Below are positions 1 through 7,394 of a DNA stretch of 36,935 nucleotides, one piece after another (position 1 is the first letter of the stretch; each line of letters starts with the position of its first letter). A program made the position numbers and the translations under genes. Source of the stretch: Bacteroidales bacterium (GTDB lineage: Bacteria > Bacteroidota > Bacteroidia > Bacteroidales > UBA6680). The stretch is from NCBI GenBank assembly GCA_016926405.1, contig JAFGOQ010000222.1:1-36935 (forward strand), in the 5' to 3' direction. Below the pieces are notes generated by a model. It had not been told where the DNA came from and searched no databases. It worked only from the letters and a program-made list of their open reading frames with translations.

Positions 1-237
1 AGTTTCTATAATTTGCAATGCCAGTTCGGGAGTCACATTACCATATAAATAACTTCCTGTTTTGTCGATAACTTCAACCAAAGGTTCCTTGAAACACATA
101 CCAATACAACTGGTTTTTTTTAGTTCAAATTCAACTTTTGGCAACTGTAATACATAATTATTTAAAGCTTGATATACTTTGTTTGCTCCAGCTGCAATAC
201 CGCAACTACCCAAACCTACAACAACGGTTTTGTCCAT
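1..237 (-). CDS. NuoF/HydB-like flavoprotein, N-terminal part (cut by window edge)
   Basis: Not in the ORF track, but the reverse strand is open for 79 codons from an ATG at 237 to the left edge. The translation is a thioredoxin-like [2Fe-2S] domain as found at the N-terminus of HydB/HndC-type NADH-binding subunits. It shows GLGSCGIAAGA and then TSCIGMC, so three of the usual four cluster cysteines; the first is Val. It starts 4 nt after the stop of the NuoE-like gene, so the two are surely co-transcribed. Expected role: FMN/NADH-binding subunit of an NAD-linked hydrogenase, formate dehydrogenase or related complex; the part that would decide this lies outside the window. Confidence 0.8.
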   Translation of the reverse strand, partial: MDKTVVVGLGSCGIAAGANKVYQALNNYVLQLPKVEFELKKTSCIGMCFKEPLVEVIDKTGSYLYGNVTPELALQIIET

Positions 238-241
238 AATG

Positions 242-763
242 CTAGTTTGTTTCTTCTTTTTGATATTCTTTAATAATCTTCCTGGCTTTAGTAGCATCTA
301 AATTCCCATACGTATCGCTACCAATCATCATTACAGGAGCCAGCGAGCAACAACCAAGGCAAGCAACCGACTCAAGAGTAAACAAGCTATCTGAAGTTGT
401 CTCTCCATCTTTGACATTAAGTATCTCTTGTATTGCTTCGCCAACAGCAGTTGCGTTTTGAACATGACATGCTGTTCCGTGACAAATTTTTATAATATTT
501 TCACCTACAGGCTTAAGTCTAAACTGAGTGTAAAATGTTGCAACACCAAATAAAGTAGACAATTCAATTCCTGTTTCTTGTGAAAGATATTCAAATACAA
601 TTGCTGGAATAAAACCATAAATATCCTGAGCGCCTTGCAAAAGTGAAATAGCAATGCCCTTTTTGCCTTTATATTTTTGAACTAATGGCTGTAGTAAACT
701 TAAATCAACATCTATAGAATTACTAGTTAAATCGGGTTTTAAGGCTATTCTTTGTACTCGCAT
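242..763 (-). CDS. NuoE/HydC-like [2Fe-2S] thioredoxin-like subunit
   Basis: 173 aa, slightly longer than usual through a short N-terminal extension. It has the four-cysteine signature of the NuoE family: CHGTAC followed by CLGCC near residues 94-138. Family members carry electrons between the flavin subunit and the catalytic subunit of NAD-linked hydrogenases, formate dehydrogenases or complex I. It is followed after 4 nt by a NuoF-like gene. It is the third NuoE paralogue in the window, besides those at 18286 and 30809, so it probably belongs to a third NAD-linked enzyme extending left. A Rex-like palindrome lies about 100 bp upstream. Confidence 0.85.
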   Translation of the reverse strand: MRVQRIALKPDLTSNSIDVDLSLLQPLVQKYKGKKGIAISLLQGAQDIYGFIPAIVFEYLSQETGIELSTLFGVATFYTQFRLKPVGENIIKICHGTACHVQNATAVGEAIQEILNVKDGETTSDSLFTLESVACLGCCSLAPVMMIGSDTYGNLDATKARKIIKEYQKEETN

Positions 764-1057
764 ACAGATATGGTTTAATTAACAGAAATAAAAACAGTTG
801 CAATTACGCGTCAATATATTTCAATTAATAGAGATTTCAAAATATACACATTGATAAACACAATGTTTTAATAGATTAACAACACATTTGACGCGATTAA
901 AAAAAGATAACAATAAGCAAAAAGAGAGATTAAACGATCTTCGAAAATCATAAAATATGAATATTTAAAGGCTCTAGAAAAACAAAATGTTATATCTTTA
1001 CAGATTGTTTTTTACCAATAGAAGTAAAATCAGACTAAACAGCTTTCTTTTTTAAAT
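764..1057. other. divergent intergenic region
   Basis: The 294-bp gap between the nuoE-like gene (minus) and the SNF2 gene (plus) must hold promoters for both. Visible structure: an 8-bp inverted pair CGCGTCAA (807-814) and TTGACGCG (888-895); a shorter ACATTG-N7-CAATGT palindrome (848-866); the Rex-like box at 865-882; and TATCTTTA at 993-1000, one base off the TAnnTTTG -7 element, oriented towards the helicase but without a clear -33 partner. No small ORF looks real. Confidence 0.5.
865..882. promoter_or_regulatory. Rex-like operator upstream of the nuoE/nuoF pair
   Basis: The 18-mer GTTTTAATAGATTAACAA matches TTGTTAA-N4-TTAACAA at 12 of 14 defined positions. It lies 102-119 bp upstream of the NuoE-like start codon. 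Taken alone it is weak in AT-rich DNA; it gains weight because three other boxes of the same form precede the hydrogenase units further right. Confidence 0.4.
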
Positions 1058-3928
1058 ATGATACAGACAAAATTTATCATTGCAATAACACAACATCGAT
1101 TGTTCGGGCTTATTTTATCGCCTGTATTAATATCTATTAAAGAGGGTCAAAGTTTTTTCAATATCTCCGATCAACTTCTAACATCTAAAGTCACCAGAAA
1201 ATATTTCACCGACGAACAATATCAAATAATAACACTTGCAACAGAATATTCCGAAAACAGTCTGTTTAAACGCTTTGGCCGCGAAAAAAACACAACCGAG
1301 TTTATATCAAATATAACTCCAGAGAGAATCGAAAATATTGTTAGACCATTCATCGAAAAGAAAATTAATCAGATATTATCGATAGCTCAAAAATCAGATA
1401 TTCAGATTTATATTAAGAAAGATAAATTTAGCTCAATACATAAAGCCGACGAAGTATTTTTTAGCAAAGGGAAAATTAAACCTGTGTTTATTTTCGATAG
1501 AAATAGCGAAGGAATAAGATACTCGCTAATGATTTTGGCTGGTAAAAACGAAGTGAATATTTGCGATACAAACAGCTTTTTAATCACTTCAAATTCGGCT
1601 GTTTTTGTTGCCGAAAATGTTATTTACGGTATACCATCGGTTGATGGAAAAACTATTCAGCCATTTTTTGCTAAGAAGAATATTTTTATCGATAAGAAAA
1701 ACGAGAAGGTTTATTTCGAGAAATTTATAACTCGTATTGCTGGCAAGCACGATATTATTAACAAGGGTTTTGAGGTTATTAATAAAAGTTCGTCATTTAC
1801 ACCTATTCTAGAAATTAAAGAAGACTTAGCCGGAACCAATTTTTTTGAGCTTTCGTTTAACTACGACGGGAAAATTATTAAATCGTCGGAAGTTCAAGAG
1901 TCGTTTTCAACACTAAATATTATTAAAGGAAATTACTTTATAGAGAAGTACCAACGCAACATCGACGAGGAAAATACTTTTATTGAAAAACTTAAAACAA
2001 AAGGCATTGAACATAAAGGCGATAACATATACACTCCCGAAAACTCAACAAACACTGTTTACAATCACATTAACTGGGTCAACCAAAATAACAAATTTAT
2101 AACCTCGGCAAATGTTTCAATAAAACAGCCATCAAACTATAATTATTATACCGGAGGTATTGACATTAGCTACAATTCTGTTTCAAGAGAATCGTATTAC
2201 GAAATTGATTTCGGCATTTCGGCAGGTAACTTTAAGGTTCCATTAAAACGAATTAAGGCAGAAGTAAAAAAAGGCAACAACCAAATTACTCTCGAAAACG
2301 ATCAGGTAATGATACTGCCCGACGATTTCATGTCAAAATACCACGAACTATTTCAGTTTGCCGAAATTGTTGATAATAAACTAATATTAAAGAATCATCA
2401 TTACAGAATTATTAATAAAACCAAGCAAAACACAAAAACATACAAAGAGTTTGAGCCAAACAAAACATCTACTAGCGGGCTTCCTAAAGAACTAAAAGCC
2501 AACTTACGTCACTATCAAAAAATTGGCTATAACTGGATGCGATATCTTAAAAAGAATAATTTTGGTGGTTGCTTGGCCGACGATATGGGGCTTGGAAAAA
2601 CTATTCAAACACTCTCGTTATTGCAGAAAATTAAGGAAGATTATGCAGTTGTAGATGGCAACGATTCGCAATTTACAACGAATGATGCAAACGAGAAACC
2701 TGTAACTTTACTTGTTGTTCCTGTTTCGCTAATTCACAATTGGGAGAATGAAATAAAGAAATTTACTCCTGGATTAAAAACAAAAATTTACCGAGGAACA
2801 AATCGCAGAAAACAGTCTTCGTACTTTAACTATTTCGATATTATTATAACCTCGTACGGACTAATTCGCCAAGATATTGGGGTATTCGAAAACTACAATT
2901 TCGAATACATTATTTTAGACGAAAGCCAATACATTAAAAATCCCGAATCGCAGATATATAAAGCTGTTTCTAGGTTAACATCAACAAACAAACTTGTTTT
3001 AACAGGAACTCCAATAGAGAATAATTTAGTTGACTTATGGGCTCAGTTAAACTTTATAAACCCTGGTATTCTTGGTTCGCTTAATTTCTTTAAGAAAAAT
3101 TATGTCACCGACATTCATAAAAACAAAAACGAGTCGGCTCAAGATAAACTAAAAGACATTATTGAACCATTTATCTTGCGACGTAAAAAATCGGAAGTGG
3201 CAAAAGAGCTTCCTCCTGTTACCGAACAAATTATTTGGTGCGAGATGGATAACGAACAAGAACAACTATATAAAACCGAGCAGTCGGGATTTAGAGCATC
3301 TTTATTTCACAATCCCGAAAATATCGATAATTCAAACCAATCGTTTGCTATTTTACAGGCTCTAACAAAACTTCGTCAGGTGGCTAACCACCCACGATTA
3401 ATTGATGCCGAGAGTAATTTATCTTCGGGTAAGTTTAGTAACATTATTAATAATCTCGAAAACATTCTAGCCGAAGGTCATAAAGTACTTATATTCTCGT
3501 CGTTTGTTAAGCATTTAGAAATTATTGAAGAGTATCTTATTCGCAAAAAGCATAAGTATTCAAAACTTACTGGAAAAGATCGCAAACGCGAAGAAATTAT
3601 TAATGAATTTACACATAATCAGAACAACAAAATTTTTCTTGTTTCGCTTAAGGCTGGTGGTGTTGGACTTAATTTAACCCAGGCCGATTATGTCTTTATT
3701 CTCGATCCGTGGTGGAATCCAGCAGCCGAAGATCAGGCTATAAACAGAACTCACAGAATTGGACAAGAGAAAAATGTCTTTGTTCAACGATTTATTACTT
3801 TAGAAACAATTGAGGAGAAAATTCAACAACTAAAAGAAGCTAAAGCCGAATTGGCAAATACATTTATTAATAGCAACAATCCATTAGCAACAATAAACAA
3901 AGACGAATTAATAAAACTATTTAACTAA
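1058..3928 (+). CDS. SNF2-family DEAD/DEAH helicase-like ATPase
   Basis: 956 aa. The C-terminal half is a complete SNF2 motor: Walker A in DDMGLGKTIQ (about residue 510), a DESQ box in place of DEAH, LTGTPIENN (motif III), then the RecA2 lobe with AGGVGLNL and DPWWNPAAEDQA plus THRIGQ. The first 460 residues do not match a domain I can name from sequence alone; stand-alone bacterial SNF2 proteins commonly have such an N-terminal extension, some with SWIM-type zinc fingers, but I see no CxC...CxH pattern here. Likely an ATP-dependent DNA translocase acting on nucleoprotein. It is followed after 13 nt by a thioredoxin lipoprotein gene, an unremarkable pairing with no obvious shared function. 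Confidence 0.92.
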   Translation: MIQTKFIIAITQHRLFGLILSPVLISIKEGQSFFNISDQLLTSKVTRKYFTDEQYQIITLATEYSENSLFKRFGREKNTTEFISNITPERIENIVRPFIEKKINQILSIAQKSDIQIYIKKDKFSSIHKADEVFFSKGKIKPVFIFDRNSEGIRYSLMILAGKNEVNICDTNSFLITSNSAVFVAENVIYGIPSVDGKTIQPFFAKKNIFIDKKNEKVYFEKFITRIAGKHDIINKGFEVINKSSSFTPILEIKEDLAGTNFFELSFNYDGKIIKSSEVQESFSTLNIIKGNYFIEKYQRNIDEENTFIEKLKTKGIEHKGDNIYTPENSTNTVYNHINWVNQNNKFITSANVSIKQPSNYNYYTGGIDISYNSVSRESYYEIDFGISAGNFKVPLKRIKAEVKKGNNQITLENDQVMILPDDFMSKYHELFQFAEIVDNKLILKNHHYRIINKTKQNTKTYKEFEPNKTSTSGLPKELKANLRHYQKIGYNWMRYLKKNNFGGCLADDMGLGKTIQTLSLLQKIKEDYAVVDGNDSQFTTNDANEKPVTLLVVPVSLIHNWENEIKKFTPGLKTKIYRGTNRRKQSSYFNYFDIIITSYGLIRQDIGVFENYNFEYIILDESQYIKNPESQIYKAVSRLTSTNKLVLTGTPIENNLVDLWAQLNFINPGILGSLNFFKKNYVTDIHKNKNESAQDKLKDIIEPFILRRKKSEVAKELPPVTEQIIWCEMDNEQEQLYKTEQSGFRASLFHNPENIDNSNQSFAILQALTKLRQVANHPRLIDAESNLSSGKFSNIINNLENILAEGHKVLIFSSFVKHLEIIEEYLIRKKHKYSKLTGKDRKREEIINEFTHNQNNKIFLVSLKAGGVGLNLTQADYVFILDPWWNPAAEDQAINRTHRIGQEKNVFVQRFITLETIEEKIQQLKEAKAELANTFINSNNPLATINKDELIKLFN

Positions 3929-3941
3929 CAAAGGAAAGCAC

Positions 3942-4490
3942 ATGAGACAATTATTTTTTATTGCAGCAACTGTAGCCTTTTGCGCTTGCAGTGGTTCGCC
4001 AGACAAAAAACAAAGCAAACAGGCGGATGAAAACAGAGAAACAATTGAAGCAACTATCTTAAAAGAAGGAGACTCTGCTCCCGATTTTAAATTTACTACT
4101 CTTAATGGTGAAGAGCACCAACTATCCGATTTTAAAGGAAAAACAGTTTTTATAAACTTCTTTGCACAGGCTTGTCCGTTGTGTATTAAAGAACTTCCTG
4201 TTTTAGAATCGAAAATTTACAACAAGTATAAAAATCGCGAAGATTTTGTTCTTATTGCTATTGGCAGAGAACATTCGTCTGACCAATTAAAACAATTTGT
4301 TAAAAAGTATAATGTTAATATGCCTGTTGCTCCCGATGTCGACAGAAGCCGATACTCGCTTTTTGCAACAAAGTTTATTCCTCGAAATATTCTTATAAAT
4401 AAAGAGGGTAAAATTGTTATGCACAAAGTAGGTTATTCCGAAGAGGAATTTAATGAGGTTATTAAAATTGTAGAGCAAGAGATTAAATAA
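3942..4490 (+). CDS. TlpA/ResA-like thioredoxin-fold lipoprotein
   Basis: 182 aa. It has a short hydrophobic signal ending in FCAC-S, a lipobox with Cys at about residue 16, so it is predicted to be a lipoprotein facing the periplasm. The mature part is a TlpA/AhpC-TSA thioredoxin fold: GDSAPDFKF opening strand, a CPLC redox motif in AQACPLCIKELP, and the cis-Pro region FIPRNILIN. The family reduces or oxidises periplasmic thiols, for example in cytochrome c maturation or disulfide stress. The CPLC dipeptide differs from the common CPPC/CGPC. A dispersed palindrome follows the stop codon. Confidence 0.85.
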   Translation: MRQLFFIAATVAFCACSGSPDKKQSKQADENRETIEATILKEGDSAPDFKFTTLNGEEHQLSDFKGKTVFINFFAQACPLCIKELPVLESKIYNKYKNREDFVLIAIGREHSSDQLKQFVKKYNVNMPVAPDVDRSRYSLFATKFIPRNILINKEGKIVMHKVGYSEEEFNEVIKIVEQEIK

Positions 4491-4500
4491 AAACCTTTAA

Positions 4501-4536
4501 TATTGTAGAGATAAGCCTTGCTTTGTCTCTACAATA
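4501..4536. repeat. dispersed palindromic element, copy 1
   Basis: An 11-bp perfect stem, TATTGTAGAGA with TCTCTACAATA, plus an inner AAGC/GCTT stem, starts 11 nt after the thioredoxin stop codon. The core TTGTAGAGA...TCTCTACAA recurs at 35291-35328. There is no good T-tract, so it is a REP-like element rather than a classical intrinsic terminator, though it could protect or end the transcript. Confidence 0.75.
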
Positions 4537-4564
4537 TAAATGAATTAAAATCAACATAATAAAA

Positions 4565-6391
4565 ATGAAGAAGCACCTAGTTATATATTTAAAAATCATA
4601 CTTTTTTGGTTAGCATATTTTGTGTTTGCCCGATCGCTTTTTATGGTTTACAACTATAGTTACACAAAAAATCTTTCGGCTTTTGATACTATTGGTAGCT
4701 TTCTTCATGGAATACGATTAGATCTTTCTGTTACTGGATACGTTGCAATGCTTTGCGGAATATTATTTGCCTTTACAATTCCTTTCAAAACAAAAATTAT
4801 TTCCACAATATTAAAGTATCTGCACCTAATACTTCTATTTGTTGCAACACTTATAATTACTGCCGATTGCGAATTATATCGCAACTGGGGTTTCCGCATG
4901 GACTCAACCCCTTTATTATATCTAAAAACGCCATCAGAGGCTATGGCATCGGCATCGGTTGGTATACTAATTCTAGGATTCTCTCTTTTTGCAGTAATTT
5001 ATGTTTTATCGTTTTTATCGTTTAACAAAATTATTGTAAAGCCATTATGCAAAGCTAATCCAGGCAAATTGTATGGCATTCCGGCTTTTTTGCTTATTGC
5101 CGCTTCAATGTTTTTACCTATTCGTGGAGGTGTTGGTTTAGCTCCTATTAATAGCGGATCGGTCTATTTTTCGAAGAATCTATATGCTAACCACGCAGCA
5201 GTAAACGTTGTTTGGAATCTTAACTATTCAATATCTAAAATGGACAAGGTGAATAAAACTTACTCATTTATGGATAGCCAAAAAGCCGATAGCATATACT
5301 CGCAAATAAATATAAAAACAGATAATAAGCAGCAAGTTGTTTTAAACCAAGAATCGCCAAACGTAATAATTATAATGCTCGAGAGTTTCTCGTCAAAAGT
5401 TGTTGGATGCGTTGGTGGCGAAATGGGCATTACACCAAACTTAGATAAGATTGCTACTGAAGGTATTCTTTTTAAAAATATATACGCCAGTGGCGACCGC
5501 AGCGACAAAGGAATTGTAGCCATACTAAGCGGTTATCCAGCACAACCTACAACATCAATTATTAAACTTCCACAGAAAACACAAAGCTTACCATCGCTGG
5601 CAAAAAGCTTCTCCGAAAAAAATTATTCTACCGAATACTACTACGGCGGCGATGTAAATTTTGCAAATATGCGCTCGTACATTATTAGCTCGGGATACAA
5701 TAATATTGTCTCAATAGACGATTTCGACTCTAAATATTACAACTCTAAATGGGGTGTTCACGACCATGTTATGTTCGACAAATTTTTAAATGATATTAAC
5801 AACGAAAAGGGTAAGTTCTTTAAAACGCTTTTTACGCTTAGCTCGCACGAGCCTTTCGATGTTCCTATGAAAGATGTATTCCCAACTAATAACGAACCAA
5901 ACAAATATCGCAACTCTGTTTTTTATGCCGATAGTTGCCTTGGCGAATTTATTACAAAAGCAAAAAATACAAAATGGTGGAACAACACTCTTATTGTTTT
6001 GGTTGCCGACCACGGAACACGTCTTCCCGATAACTCGCCTGTCTATGTAGAAAGTAAGTTTACTATTCCTATGGTTTGGACAGGAGGAGCTATTAATAAA
6101 GCCCAAATTATCGATAAAATAGGTAGTCAAACTGATATTCCTGCAACTATTCTTTCGCAAATGAATTATAATGTTTCAGACTATAAATTCAGTAATAACC
6201 TACTATCGCAATGGCAAGGATACGCATTCTTTAACTATAATAATGGATTTGGATATGTAGATAACAGCGGCAAATTTATTTTCGACAACACCGGAAATAA
6301 AACTCTATTATTAGAAGGAGAAAACTCTAATGTTGAACAACGCGCAAAAGCCATTATGCAAATTTATAATAGCGATTTTATTAAGAGGTAG
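4565..6391 (+). CDS. LTA-synthase-like membrane sulfatase / phosphoglycerol or phosphoethanolamine transferase
   Basis: 608 aa. About five hydrophobic segments fill the first 190 residues, followed by an extracytoplasmic alkaline-phosphatase/sulfatase-fold domain from about 265. Metal and active-site landmarks are the Glu of IIIMLESF, DRSDKG (the Ser is the likely nucleophile, by analogy with the Thr of LtaS), LSSHEPF and VADHGT. In Gram-positives LtaS polymerises glycerol phosphate. Gram-negative Bacteroidota have no LTA, so the protein more likely transfers a phosphoglycerol or phosphoethanolamine head group to an envelope glycan or lipid; the exact donor and acceptor cannot be read from sequence. 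Confidence 0.85.
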   Translation: MKKHLVIYLKIILFWLAYFVFARSLFMVYNYSYTKNLSAFDTIGSFLHGIRLDLSVTGYVAMLCGILFAFTIPFKTKIISTILKYLHLILLFVATLIITADCELYRNWGFRMDSTPLLYLKTPSEAMASASVGILILGFSLFAVIYVLSFLSFNKIIVKPLCKANPGKLYGIPAFLLIAASMFLPIRGGVGLAPINSGSVYFSKNLYANHAAVNVVWNLNYSISKMDKVNKTYSFMDSQKADSIYSQINIKTDNKQQVVLNQESPNVIIIMLESFSSKVVGCVGGEMGITPNLDKIATEGILFKNIYASGDRSDKGIVAILSGYPAQPTTSIIKLPQKTQSLPSLAKSFSEKNYSTEYYYGGDVNFANMRSYIISSGYNNIVSIDDFDSKYYNSKWGVHDHVMFDKFLNDINNEKGKFFKTLFTLSSHEPFDVPMKDVFPTNNEPNKYRNSVFYADSCLGEFITKAKNTKWWNNTLIVLVADHGTRLPDNSPVYVESKFTIPMVWTGGAINKAQIIDKIGSQTDIPATILSQMNYNVSDYKFSNNLLSQWQGYAFFNYNNGFGYVDNSGKFIFDNTGNKTLLLEGENSNVEQRAKAIMQIYNSDFIKR

Positions 6392-6472
6392 TTGTTAACA
6401 TAACTCTATTACAAAACTCACATAATAGAAAATTACTTTACAAAAAGCCAAACCTATTAAATACGCAAAATA

Positions 6473-7165
6473 TTGAAAAGCAACACTACTCAATTAGCCA
6501 ATCGTGGCTTTATTAACAATAGTATTGAACACAATTACAATAACTTATTATTTAACCAAAAGGTAGACTTACTAAGCAGTAAACTTGCCACAGACAGAAC
6601 ATTAGGTGCCCGATTGCTTTCTATTAATAGAGAGATAAGCGCTGTTGATATTCTGATAAATGCGCTTAAAAAAGAGAAAAAGCTTTACACTAAAATTGAA
6701 ATTTGTAATTCGCTTGTAACCTTTGGGCAACATGCCGTTGTTCCTCTTATTAACCAGTTGGGCAAAATTGGCAATAATCAATATAAGCAAATACCAACAC
6801 AGCCATTTAAAAAGATAAACTACCCTTTGCCTCGCGATATTGCTGCCCGAACATTAATGCGAATAGGCGAAAAGGCACTTCCACATTTATTACCTGTTTT
6901 AAAATCAAAAAACACATTACAATTAAGCGAAGCTATCGATGTAATTGGATATATATGCTTTTACAATTATCAGCCATCGGTATTTAATTTTATTGAAGAG
7001 TGTTTTATGTGCAACAAACAAAACCCATTAATACAATGGAAGCTTATTAGAGCAATGAGCGCTTTTCCAGAGAGTAAAGAGTTTTTAAAAAATCTGCTAG
7101 CAACAAACACTCTGCTAACAACCGAAATTAACAGAAGTATTTTGTTAATAGAACGAAATATTTAG
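6473..7165 (+). CDS. HEAT-type repeat protein
   Basis: 230 aa starting at TTG (6473), the only plausible initiator: an in-frame stop lies 15 nt upstream and the next Met is deep in the protein. Helical-pair repeats are visible, such as VDILINALKKEKK, VVPLINQLGKIG and ALPHLLPVLKSKN, separated by AARTLMRIGEKA-like linkers typical of HEAT/PBS repeats. No signal peptide, so probably a cytoplasmic scaffold or binding protein. It lies 81 bp after the sulfatase gene on the same strand. Function unknown. Confidence 0.75.
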   Translation: MKSNTTQLANRGFINNSIEHNYNNLLFNQKVDLLSSKLATDRTLGARLLSINREISAVDILINALKKEKKLYTKIEICNSLVTFGQHAVVPLINQLGKIGNNQYKQIPTQPFKKINYPLPRDIAARTLMRIGEKALPHLLPVLKSKNTLQLSEAIDVIGYICFYNYQPSVFNFIEECFMCNKQNPLIQWKLIRAMSAFPESKEFLKNLLATNTLLTTEINRSILLIERNI

Positions 7166-7250
7166 GACTAAATAATAGCTATACAAATTAGTCTCTGCTA
7201 CAATGTTAATAACTCAGTGTTTGAGTAAAAAATAATAATTCAACCCCTAC

Positions 7251-7350
7251 CAATCGAGTTTTTCACCATGCCAATAGTTTATTTGGGCAGTCCAATCAAG
7301 TTTTAAGGCAATCCAATCAGATTTTACACCGTGCCAATCAAGTTTTGCCC
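7251..7350. repeat. 21-bp tandem repeat, about 5 degenerate copies
   Basis: CAATC-type units begin at 7251, 7272, 7293, 7314 and 7335, exactly 21 bp apart. The most regular part is CCAATCAAGTTTT; the remainder drifts between CACCATG, GGCAGT, GGCAAT and CACCGTG. The array fills the gap between two convergent genes (HEAT protein and topB). The last unit contains GCCAATCAAGTTTTGC, which matches the reverse strand of the 42-bp repeat at 18171-18186 at 15 of 16 positions. Confidence 0.8.
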
Positions 7351-7367
7351 GCCCTGTAAGGGCTTTT
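7351..7367 (+). terminator. weak intrinsic terminator after HEAT-repeat gene
   Basis: GCCCT-GTA-AGGGC hairpin followed by TTTT. The short 5-bp stem and 4-nt T-tract make it weak; it lies directly after the 21-bp array. Confidence 0.4.
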
Positions 7368-7394
7368 CAGCGTTTTTGGTTGAAATATTATAAA

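Noticed and set aside
4565-6391. True lipoteichoic acid synthase
   Set aside because: KdsC and other envelope genes indicate a Gram-negative cell; only the fold and active site are shared, so I keep a general transferase call.
7186-7202. GTCTCTGCTACAA as a decayed third copy of the TCTCTACAA palindrome
   Set aside because: An extra base interrupts the core and no matching left arm is found.
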